A stretch of 5,582 nucleotides of DNA from Lysobacteraceae bacterium (GTDB lineage Bacteria > Pseudomonadota > Gammaproteobacteria > Xanthomonadales > Rhodanobacteraceae). The stretch lies in NCBI GenBank assembly GCA_018971925.1, contig JAGWZT010000155.1, positions 1-5,582 of the forward strand, written 5' to 3'. Below, piece by piece: positions 1 through 5,496 of this stretch. Within the stretch, counting starts at the first letter, position 1. Every line of letters begins with the position of its first letter. Made by a program: the position numbers and the translations under genes. A model generated the notes under the pieces. That model searched no databases and was not told where the DNA came from. It saw nothing but the letters and a program-made list of their open reading frames with translations.

Positions 1-783
1 GACTTCGTCGACGAATTGCCGCGCCACGCCGAAGCTGTAGGGCAGGGCATACGGCGCGGCAAGACTGTCGGCGATGGTGTTCACGCGTTCGAGCTTCTGC
101 GGGGTGCCGGCCGCGAAACTGCGCGACATGCTGTCGGCGCCCTCGGGCTCTACGCCATACACCTTGCAGTGCGGTTGCATCTGCTTCACCGCGCAGGCGA
201 CGCCGGCGATCAATCCGCCACCACCGACCGGCACGATCACGGCGTCGAGGGTTTCGATCCGGTTGCAGAGTTCGTAGCCGACGGTGGCGGTCCCGAGCAC
301 CGTGAGTTCGCCCTCGAAGGGATGGATGAAGGTGCGGCCTTCGTCGGCCTCGATGCGCTTGACCTCGGCGAACGCGGCGAACACGTCGTCGGTCAGCACC
401 ACCTCCGCGCCGTAGCTGCGGCACAACGCAACGCGCGCGGGATTGGCGGTTTTCGGCATCACCACTTTCGCGGTCGTGCCCACCGCGCGTGCCGCGAACG
501 CAACCGCGATGGCGTGGTTGCCTGCGCTGACGGCGGTGACGCCGCGTTGTTTCGCGCCGGCGGACAACGCCATCGCGTTGAGCAGCGCGCCACGCGCCTT
601 GAAGGTGCCGGTGTACTGGAACAATTCCAGCTTCAGGAATGCCTGCGTGCCGACCCCTGCCGCGTGGTCAATCGCGTCGCCGCGCCAGTGCCACACGGGT
701 GTTTCGCGCACGCGTTCGCCCAAGCGCTCGCGGGCGGTGCGGATTTCTTCGACGGATGGAATGGCAATCGTGGCATCGGACAT
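1..783 (-). CDS. PLP-dependent threonine/serine dehydratase, C-terminus cut off by window edge
   Basis: The first 261 codons of a fold-type II PLP enzyme are visible; no stop is reached before position 1. The family deaminates threonine or serine to the 2-oxo acid and ammonia in the cytoplasm. The motifs seen are the lysine motif GTFKARGA (Schiff-base lysine K62), the substrate loop SAGNHA (86-91), the glycine loop VGGGGLIAG binding the PLP phosphate (186-194), and HPFEGE (154-159) followed by GTATVGYEL (164-172). The last segment replaces the more usual GQGT pattern. The ATG at 783 starts at the usual distance before the first helix (PSVEEIRTARERL) but has no clear Shine-Dalgarno sequence. 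It begins 16 bases after the stop of the small membrane protein gene, so translation from a shared mRNA is likely. Without the C-terminus I cannot tell a short catabolic or serine-racemase-like form (about 320 residues) from the biosynthetic IlvA form, which carries an ACT regulatory region. The general family is certain; the exact substrate is not. Confidence 0.93.
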   Translation of the reverse strand, partial: MSDATIAIPSVEEIRTARERLGERVRETPVWHWRGDAIDHAAGVGTQAFLKLELFQYTGTFKARGALLNAMALSAGAKQRGVTAVSAGNHAIAVAFAARAVGTTAKVVMPKTANPARVALCRSYGAEVVLTDDVFAAFAEVKRIEADEGRTFIHPFEGELTVLGTATVGYELCNRIETLDAVIVPVGGGGLIAGVACAVKQMQPHCKVYGVEPEGADSMSRSFAAGTPQKLERVNTIADSLAAPYALPYSFGVARQFVDEV

Positions 784-799
784 ATTGGTGAAATGCGTG

Positions 800-1006
800 T
801 CAGTAACGCAGGAAGTATGGCACCGCCATCAGCACGGCGCCGACGATCAGGGTGAGCCATGCGCCCGACACGAACCACGGGTAGACGATCAGCGCGATGC
901 CGCATACCAGCGGCACGATCATCGCCTGCTTCTTGCCGTAGATGAAATAGCCGACGCCGATGGCGCCGAACAGCATGCCCCACAACAAGGTGGCGGGACT
1001 TGGCAT
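800..1006 (-). CDS. Small three-helix membrane protein of unknown function (68 aa)
   Basis: This 68-residue protein is almost entirely hydrophobic. Likely membrane segments are residues 4-23, 28-46 and 49-66. The first two are joined by the short basic turn YGKKQ (23-27), which by the positive-inside rule would face the cytoplasm. Small Gly-rich helices (WGMLFGAIGVGYF) and paired aromatic-Pro motifs (YPWF, VPYFL) end helices two and three. The protein resembles short conserved membrane proteins of Xanthomonadales, sometimes loosely labelled amino acid transport protein, but nothing in the sequence supports a transport role. The gene starts six bases after the RNase stop and its GGAG ribosome binding site overlaps the last RNase codons, which argues that it is real and translationally coupled. 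It is followed within 17 bases by the dehydratase gene. Function is unknown. Confidence 0.85.
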   Translation of the reverse strand: MPSPATLLWGMLFGAIGVGYFIYGKKQAMIVPLVCGIALIVYPWFVSGAWLTLIVGAVLMAVPYFLRY

Positions 1007-1012
1007 GGCGCG

Positions 1013-2449
1013 TCACTCCAGTTCGAACCGGATCCTGCGCGTGGCCGGGTCCGCTTCCAGCAGCTTCACCGAAACTTGCTGCCCGAGCGGAAGGTCTTGT
1101 TCCGCGTGCACACGCGTTTCGATGGCGGGATCGTGGATCATCACGGTCCCCGTACGCGCGTCGCCGTCCTCGAGGCTGGTGACGATCGCGGGAAAGCCGT
1201 CGCCCACGCGCGGGGCCAGCACCACGGCTTCCAGCAGGTCGATCGTCGCGTGCTCGAATTCGCCGGCGGTACGGTCGGCCATGCGCATGGTGTCGGGCAG
1301 CGCGTCGAGTTTCGCCAGAGCCCAATCCGGTGGTGGCCGCCCGTCGCACAGCGCCACGCAAACCTCGCCGGAATAACGATCGACCAACCGCCGCAGCGGC
1401 GCGGTAGCGTGCGTGTACTCGGCGGCCAGCGCGGACTGCATCGGTTGCGCGGGCGGTGCGCCGTGGAAGCTGGTGTAGCCCGCGCCACGCAGCACGCGCG
1501 TGCAGGCCACCAGCATCGCGACTTGCGCGGGATCGGCGGGATCGAGCGTGTCGATGAAGGTGGGATATGCGCGCTCCGGCGGCCACGGAAGTTTCAGGTT
1601 GGCGGCGGTCTGGCGCAGGTGCGCGATGGCTTCCGGATCGGGTTGCGGCAGGGTGCGCAGGATGCCGACCTGGCCCTTGAGCATGATGCCCGCGGCGGCC
1701 ATGCCGGTGAGCAACGAGATCTGTTCGTTCCAGTCCTCGACCGGATGGCGTGCGCGATAGGCCAGCGTCCACTGGCCATCGACTTGCGTGGCTTCCTGTT
1801 CGGGCAATGGCAGGCTGATCGCGCCCAGTTTCTGCGCGCGTTGCCGGCGCAATTCGCCGACTTGCTTGAGCAAGCCCCACATCGGATCGGCGTTGCCGGT
1901 GTCGATCGTGGCCTGCACGCTGTCGTAGTCGCATTGCCGGCGACTTTTCACGCGCGCGCGTTCCACCTTCGCGCCGGTGCTGGCGCCACTGGCGTCGAGG
2001 TCGATGGTCCACAGCAATGCGGGCCGCAACTGGCCCGGCAGCAGCGAGGCCGCGCCTTCCGACAACACCGTCGGATGCAGCGGAATGGCGTGGCCGATAC
2101 CGTACAGGGTTTCGCCGCGGCGGTTCGCTTCAAGGTCGATCGTGCCGCCGGGCACGACGAACGAGGCCACGTCGGCGATCGCGTAATACACGCGCCAGCC
2201 GTCGCCGTTGCGTTCGAGGTACATCGCCTGGTCGAGGTCCATCGAACCGGGCGGATCGATGGTGACGAGTGGAATATCGGTGCGGTCGAGGTCCGGCAGC
2301 TTCACGTTGGTCGCGGCGTCGTGCGCGGCGGCTTCGACCTCGGGCGGGAACGCATCCGGAAGGTGCATCTTCTGGCGGATGTCCGCCAAACCTTGTACCA
2401 GGATCGGATCGGTCGGTGCGTTGATTCGCAAGCGGCGGGTTATGGGCAT
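1013..2449 (-). CDS. RNB-domain (RNase II family) 3'-5' exoribonuclease, short form without cold-shock domains
   Basis: This 478-residue protein belongs to the RNase II/RNase R superfamily, which degrades RNA processively from the 3' end using Mg2+ in the cytoplasm. The RNB core begins at about residue 55 with TIDPPGSMDLDQA. It supplies D65, D71 and D73, but the fourth acidic position of E. coli RNase II (D210) is Gln (Q74). IADVASFV (about 92-99), the HPTVLSEGAASLLPG block and YTHATAPLRRLVDR (345-358, matching the family's HFTSPIRRY arginine region) follow in the expected order. Residues from about 415 (VGDGFPAIV) to the end look like a C-terminal S1/OB-type fold. Only about 50 residues precede the RNB core, so the two N-terminal cold-shock domains of RNase II and RNase R are absent. 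The DLDQ signature recalls RNB proteins common in actinobacteria, so Gln may be normal for this subfamily. An AAGGGAAG ribosome binding site eight bases before the ATG supports the start. It is the first gene of the RNase, small membrane protein, dehydratase unit. The family call is firm; activity and substrate are inferred. Confidence 0.92.
   Translation of the reverse strand: MPITRRLRINAPTDPILVQGLADIRQKMHLPDAFPPEVEAAAHDAATNVKLPDLDRTDIPLVTIDPPGSMDLDQAMYLERNGDGWRVYYAIADVASFVVPGGTIDLEANRRGETLYGIGHAIPLHPTVLSEGAASLLPGQLRPALLWTIDLDASGASTGAKVERARVKSRRQCDYDSVQATIDTGNADPMWGLLKQVGELRRQRAQKLGAISLPLPEQEATQVDGQWTLAYRARHPVEDWNEQISLLTGMAAAGIMLKGQVGILRTLPQPDPEAIAHLRQTAANLKLPWPPERAYPTFIDTLDPADPAQVAMLVACTRVLRGAGYTSFHGAPPAQPMQSALAAEYTHATAPLRRLVDRYSGEVCVALCDGRPPPDWALAKLDALPDTMRMADRTAGEFEHATIDLLEAVVLAPRVGDGFPAIVTSLEDGDARTGTVMIHDPAIETRVHAEQDLPLGQQVSVKLLEADPATRRIRFELE
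1016..1019 (-). promoter_or_regulatory. Ribosome binding site of the small membrane protein, inside the RNase gene end
   Basis: The minus strand reads GGAG, then the RNase stop TGA, then the ATG at 1006, with nine bases between GGAG and ATG. The Shine-Dalgarno sequence is formed by the last codons of the RNase gene (CTG GAG). This fixes the start of the small gene and suggests coupling by terminating ribosomes. Confidence 0.7.
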
Positions 2450-2457
2450 GTTCCGGT

Positions 2458-2463
2458 CTTCCC
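2458..2463 (-). promoter_or_regulatory. Ribosome binding site of the RNB exoribonuclease gene
   Basis: The minus strand reads GGGAAG (within AAAGGGAAG) eight bases before the ATG at 2449. It supports that ATG over upstream in-frame alternatives. No convincing -35/-10 pair is visible just upstream; the AT-richer patch at 2464-2482 (minus strand TTTTCATCTATCG) is the most likely place for a -10 but matches the consensus poorly. Confidence 0.55.
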
Positions 2464-2496
2464 TTTCGATAGATGAAAATGCGGATCAGACGAGCA

Positions 2497-2609
2497 GCCA
2501 TCCATGGTGCGGGGCGCCGGTGCGGCCACCCTTGGCCGCCCGTTATTCGCGCCATCCATGGCGCTCACCTTCGGCCGCCTTCGGCGTTCGGGCGCGCTTC
2601 CTGCGCGCC
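2497..2609. repeat. Cluster of short perfect palindromes with a repeated GCCATCCATGG motif
   Basis: This noncoding stretch between the antiporter and RNase genes is built of small inverted repeats. In plus-strand order they are: GCCATCCATGG at 2497-2507; GCGGCCA/TGGCCGC arms at 2522-2528 and 2533-2539 with a 4-base loop; GCGCCAT/ATGGCGC arms at 2549-2555 and 2558-2564 around CC, which contain the second copy of GCCATCCATGG (2551-2561); a tandem CCTTCGGC pair at 2568-2575 and 2578-2585; and GGCGCGC/GCGCGCC arms at 2591-2597 and 2603-2609 around TTCCT. All arms are perfect 7-mers. Such modular palindromes are typical of dispersed intergenic repeats (REP-like families) in gammaproteobacteria. 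That this is one copy of a genome-wide family is inference; only one copy is in the window. Open frames through it have no recognisable protein. Confidence 0.75.
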
Positions 2610-2615
2610 TCGTCG

Positions 2616-2656
2616 CCGCGTCGCGTGATGCCCCCTGCATCACGCAAACGCCGCGG
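2616..2656 (-). terminator. Strong hairpin just after the antiporter gene, possible terminator or mRNA 3' end stabiliser
   Basis: GCGTGATGC (2623-2631) and GCATCACGC (2637-2645) form a perfect 9-bp stem around a 5-base loop. An outer CCGCG/CGCGG pairing (2616-2620 with 2652-2656) can extend it across an asymmetric internal loop. The 9-bp stem begins 12 bases after the antiporter stop at 2658, as expected for a 3' end structure. No T-tract follows on either strand, so a classical intrinsic terminator is not shown. It could instead protect the mRNA 3' end, or be the first element of the adjoining palindrome cluster. Confidence 0.55.
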
Positions 2657-2657
2657 C

Positions 2658-3761
2658 TCACCCCCACCAGAACGCCGTCGCAATGATGGCGTACAACGCG
2701 AGCAGCGAAACCCCCTCGCCCCAATCGGATTCCCCATCGAACGTGATGAATGCCGTGACCAGCACCGCGATCGCGGCGCTGACGACCAGCATTGGCGGAA
2801 AGACCAGCGTCAACGGCGCGAAGCCGAACAACCGCGAGAGGATCACCAGCACGGGGGCCAGCACCAACGCAATCTGCAGCGGCGAGTTGATGACCACCGA
2901 GAAGGCGTACTCGGAACGGTTTTTCGCGGCGAGTTGGATACCGACCACGTTCTCGACGGCATTACCCGCGATCGCGACGATCACCAGGCCGGCGAACGCA
3001 TCGGAAATATTCAGCGCGCGCATCGCCGGTTCCAGTGCGTGCACGAACCATTCGGACACGAACGCGGCGGCGACGGCGGATGCGGCCAGCAGCGCCAGTG
3101 CCAGCGGCAGCGGCCAGCGCGGTGGTTCGTGCTGTTCGGCGGCGTCGCCCGCGGGTTTGCTCTTGAGCGAGGCCGGCAGGGTGACCGCGAACAGCGCCAG
3201 CAGGATCACCGCGACGGCCAGTGACAGCGTGTCTTCGTGGGGGGCGGCCGGCGCGTGCACGTAGCTCGCGAGCGATGGAACCACCATCGCGGCGACGGCC
3301 AGCAGCATCAGCACCGTGGTGGCGCGCGCGCGTTGCGAGTCGATGTTCTGCGGCCCGTGGCGCAAACCGCCGACGGCGAACGACAGGCCGAGCACCAGCA
3401 GCAGGTTGGCGAGGATGGAGCCGATCAAGGCGGCCTGTACCACCATCACCAGCCCGGCCTTCAACGCGAACAGCGCGATGAACAGTTCCGGCAGGTTGCC
3501 GAGCGCGGATTGCAATACGCCGGTCGCACCCGCGCCGAAGCGGTCGCCGAGTTGTTCCACCGAGCGACCCACCAGCGCGGCGAGCAGCGCCACCGCAAGA
3601 CCGGAACACAGGAACGCCGGAACTGCTCCGGCGTGTGTGAAGCGCGTGGCGCCCGCAGCGAGGATCAGCAACGCGCAGCCGCCAACCATGCCGGCGTCGG
3701 AACGGGTGAAGACGCGCGGAGGCGAACTCATCGGGGTGCGGTTCCCGGCACGAGGCGGCAT
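2658..3761 (-). CDS. CAX-type Ca2+/H+ (cation/proton) antiporter
   Basis: This 367-residue polytopic inner-membrane protein belongs to the Ca2+:cation antiporter superfamily, CAX branch, which exports Ca2+ in exchange for protons. Both inverted-repeat signature helices are present: GNLPELFIALFALKAG (88-103) followed by GSILANLLLVLG (114-125), and GNAVENVVGIQLAAKN (266-281) followed by INSPLQIAL (291-299). The ion-binding acidic residues would be E92 and E270, with N89, N267, S115 and Q296 nearby. SEW (236-238) before helix c-2 also fits CAX proteins. The halves are joined by a charged loop (about 200-216, KSKPAGDAAEQHEPPRW), and 10-11 membrane helices are likely. The family is about 350-400 residues, so it is complete. 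It lacks the features I associate with E. coli ChaA. The ATG at 3761 lies four bases after the hydrolase stop but has a poor ribosome binding site. The ATG at 3731 (MSSPPR, residue 11) has GGGAA ten bases upstream and is a serious alternative. The two genes are probably cotranscribed. The cation is inferred from the family. Confidence 0.92.
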   Translation of the reverse strand: MPPRAGNRTPMSSPPRVFTRSDAGMVGGCALLILAAGATRFTHAGAVPAFLCSGLAVALLAALVGRSVEQLGDRFGAGATGVLQSALGNLPELFIALFALKAGLVMVVQAALIGSILANLLLVLGLSFAVGGLRHGPQNIDSQRARATTVLMLLAVAAMVVPSLASYVHAPAAPHEDTLSLAVAVILLALFAVTLPASLKSKPAGDAAEQHEPPRWPLPLALALLAASAVAAAFVSEWFVHALEPAMRALNISDAFAGLVIVAIAGNAVENVVGIQLAAKNRSEYAFSVVINSPLQIALVLAPVLVILSRLFGFAPLTLVFPPMLVVSAAIAVLVTAFITFDGESDWGEGVSLLALYAIIATAFWWG

Positions 3762-3765
3762 TGTT

Positions 3766-5319
3766 TCATTTCACGGCTTCCACGGATGGCTTCCCGCGTT
3801 CGTAATGCAGTTGCATGCCCGCGAGCGTCAACTTCGCGGGATGGCGCAGCGCATCCACGTCGAATGTCGCGTAGTCGTCGCCGTAGAACCTGTAGCGCCA
3901 GGTGACGTGGAAAGTATTGTCGTGCCACGGCGTGAGGTCGCCGATGAAATCGGGGTTGCCGAGTCGCAGCACCAGGTGGCCATGTTCGAGCGTGACATGC
4001 GCCTCGCCGTCCATGTTGTCCGACCAGGTTCCGGTGTAATCGGCCAGCGGCAGCGGCGGTCTGGCGCCGGGCTTTCGGGTATCGGCGAATTTCTTTTCGA
4101 TTGCATCGCCTTGCGCGTGTTCCTTCTTTGCCTGCGCAAGCAGGGCGGGTTCGATGTCGTGCGGCGGAAGGCCCAGCATGTCCTGCAGCACGTGCGCGAC
4201 GATCGCGAAGCGCGCGTCGGCGTGATCCATGTTCGACATCACCGCGATGCCGAGCTGCGCATCGGGCACCAGCACGAGCGCCGAAGCCATGCCGTCGATG
4301 TCGCCCGCGTGCCACACCACCTTGTGGGTGCCGTCGTCTTGCACGAACAGGCCCATGCCGTAGGTGTAGAACGTACCGCCGGGCATCCACGTGCGGATCT
4401 CGTCGCCCACGCCGGTGCCGGACTGGATCAGCATCCGCGGAGTTTCCATTGCCGTGACAACTTTGCCGTCGAGCACCGGTTTGCCGTCGTACTTGCCGTT
4501 GGCCAGCAGCATCTGCAACCAGTGGCCCATGTCATTGGCGCTGGACCAGATGCCGCCCACCGCCGCGAACACATCCATGTTGTGCGGCCAGTAGCGATGC
4601 AGTACGGCCGGCTTCTCGTCGATCATGCCGTGCGGCGTGGCGACGTCGCTGGCCGCCGTGACCGCGGAATCGGTACTGACGGTGCGCGTCATGCCGAGCG
4701 GCTGGAACAGGTGTGTCGCGACATAGTCGTTCCAGCTTTGCCCCGTAAGCGCGGGGATGAAGCGGCTGGCGGCGAGGTACTGCACGTTGTTGTAGCAGAA
4801 CGTGGTGCGGAAACCGTATTCGGGTTGCTGCCAGCGCATCCTTTTGATGATGTCGCCGGCGTCGCTGGTGTACCACGCGGCACCGGGGTCGCAATAACCA
4901 GTGCGATGGGTCAGCAGGTCGCGCAAGGTTATTTCCTGCGTGACATATGGGCTTGCGAGCCGGAAATCCCTCAGCTCATCGACGACCGGCGCGTCCCATT
5001 TCAGCTTGCCCGATGAAACCAGCGTGCCCAGCGCGGCGACGGTGAACGCCTTGGAATTCGAGCCGATGTCGAACAACGTATCCGCACCGACCATGCCGGG
5101 GTTGCCGAGTTCGCGTACGCCGTAACCACGTGCCAGCAGCACTTTCCCATCCTTCACCACGACAATGGCGAGGCCGGGCACGTGCCAGTCGTGCATCGTG
5201 CGCTGCACGTAGGCATCCAGCCCTTGCAACCGCGTCGGCGCAGGGGTTGGCGGGACGGCGGCAAGGGACGGCGCCGCGATGAAGGCCAGCAGCAAAGGAA
5301 ACAACCCGTGGGTGCGCAT
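3766..5319 (-). CDS. Exported serine hydrolase, class C beta-lactamase/esterase family with DUF3471-like C-terminal domain
   Basis: This 517-residue protein has a signal peptide (MRTHG, hydrophobic core LFPLLLAFIA, likely cleavage after SLA at residue 20) and so should act in the periplasm or outside. Residues about 30-400 form the serine beta-lactamase/penicillin-binding fold. The nucleophile motif is S87-N-S-K90 (DIGSNSKAFT), LLTHRTG lies at 135-141, the second motif is Y176-N-N178, and HAG at 337-339 (WHAGDIDG) takes the place of KTG. PLGM (207-210) and GGIWSSANDM (255-264) are also typical. The last 90 or so residues (PLADYTGTWSD onward) match the DUF3471 type of domain often fused to these hydrolases. 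The HAG motif and the fusion favour an esterase, peptidase or D-amino-acid hydrolase over a true antibiotic-resistance beta-lactamase; the substrate is unknown. The mature protein has only two cysteines, C143 and C175, both next to active-site motifs. The frame is open to 5472, but the start at 5319 is chosen because AGGGG lies six bases upstream and a signal peptide follows directly. The antiporter gene begins four bases after its stop. Confidence 0.93.
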   Translation of the reverse strand: MRTHGLFPLLLAFIAAPSLAAVPPTPAPTRLQGLDAYVQRTMHDWHVPGLAIVVVKDGKVLLARGYGVRELGNPGMVGADTLFDIGSNSKAFTVAALGTLVSSGKLKWDAPVVDELRDFRLASPYVTQEITLRDLLTHRTGYCDPGAAWYTSDAGDIIKRMRWQQPEYGFRTTFCYNNVQYLAASRFIPALTGQSWNDYVATHLFQPLGMTRTVSTDSAVTAASDVATPHGMIDEKPAVLHRYWPHNMDVFAAVGGIWSSANDMGHWLQMLLANGKYDGKPVLDGKVVTAMETPRMLIQSGTGVGDEIRTWMPGGTFYTYGMGLFVQDDGTHKVVWHAGDIDGMASALVLVPDAQLGIAVMSNMDHADARFAIVAHVLQDMLGLPPHDIEPALLAQAKKEHAQGDAIEKKFADTRKPGARPPLPLADYTGTWSDNMDGEAHVTLEHGHLVLRLGNPDFIGDLTPWHDNTFHVTWRYRFYGDDYATFDVDALRHPAKLTLAGMQLHYERGKPSVEAVK

Positions 5320-5325
5320 CGTCGT

Positions 5326-5330
5326 CCCCT
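5326..5330 (-). promoter_or_regulatory. Ribosome binding site deciding the serine hydrolase start
   Basis: The minus strand reads AGGGG six bases before the ATG at 5319. It favours this start over the open frame extending to 5472, whose extra 51 residues lack family resemblance and would bury the signal peptide. Confidence 0.75.
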
Positions 5331-5364
5331 GCACGTAATGGAAACCGCGGCATTGTGGCATGCA

Positions 5365-5416
5365 CCGCGCGGGGTCCGATATGTCTGGGATCTTTCGGAT
5401 CGCGTTCTCCGCGCGG
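5365..5416. repeat. Two copies of palindromic CCGCGCGG upstream of the hydrolase gene
   Basis: CCGCGCGG occurs at 5365-5372 and again at 5409-5416. The octamer is self-complementary, so the pair is both a direct and an inverted repeat, with centres 44 bases apart. It lies in the 177-base noncoding stretch 5320-5496 before the hydrolase gene, where a promoter should be. It could be an operator pair or a large imperfect stem, but in DNA this GC-rich it could also be chance. No convincing -35/-10 boxes were found in this stretch. Confidence 0.3.
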
Positions 5417-5496
5417 GATGCGGGTGGAAAGCCTGCTGCCTCGACACCATTGTGGTTCGACCGGCGCGCCACGAACGAAACCCCTGTCGAGCAAAA

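Noticed and set aside
633..2012. 459-codon minus-strand open frame overlapping three genes
   Set aside because: It is out of frame with the RNase, small membrane protein and dehydratase genes and is extremely Arg-rich, the usual signature of a shifted frame in GC-rich coding DNA.
443..2476. 677-codon plus-strand open frame
   Set aside because: It lies antisense to the dehydratase, small membrane protein and RNase genes, which carry clear family motifs. Its translation is rich in Arg, His, Gly and Ala with no domain, as expected of a shadow frame in GC-rich DNA.
2440..2724. 94-codon minus-strand open frame across the antiporter-RNase gap
   Set aside because: It crosses the end of the antiporter gene and the whole palindrome cluster, ends over the RNase start, and its peptide is just a translation of the repeats.
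3316..5016. 566-codon plus-strand open frame
   Set aside because: It is antisense to the antiporter and hydrolase genes and has low-complexity His/Arg/Val composition and no recognisable motif; a GC-driven shadow.
3766..5319. Serine hydrolase as an antibiotic-resistance AmpC beta-lactamase
   Set aside because: HAG replaces KTG, the protein is longer than AmpC (about 380 residues), and it carries a DUF3471-like tail, all more typical of esterase or peptidase members.
5441..5460. Possible terminator hairpin TCGACACC/GGTTCGA downstream of the upstream partial gene
   Set aside because: Only four outer base pairs form; the inner positions mismatch and there is no T-tract.
5320..5472. N-terminal extension of the serine hydrolase to the ATG at 5472
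   Set aside because: The 51 extra residues show no family similarity and would put the signal peptide inside the protein; the ATG at 5319 has a good ribosome binding site.
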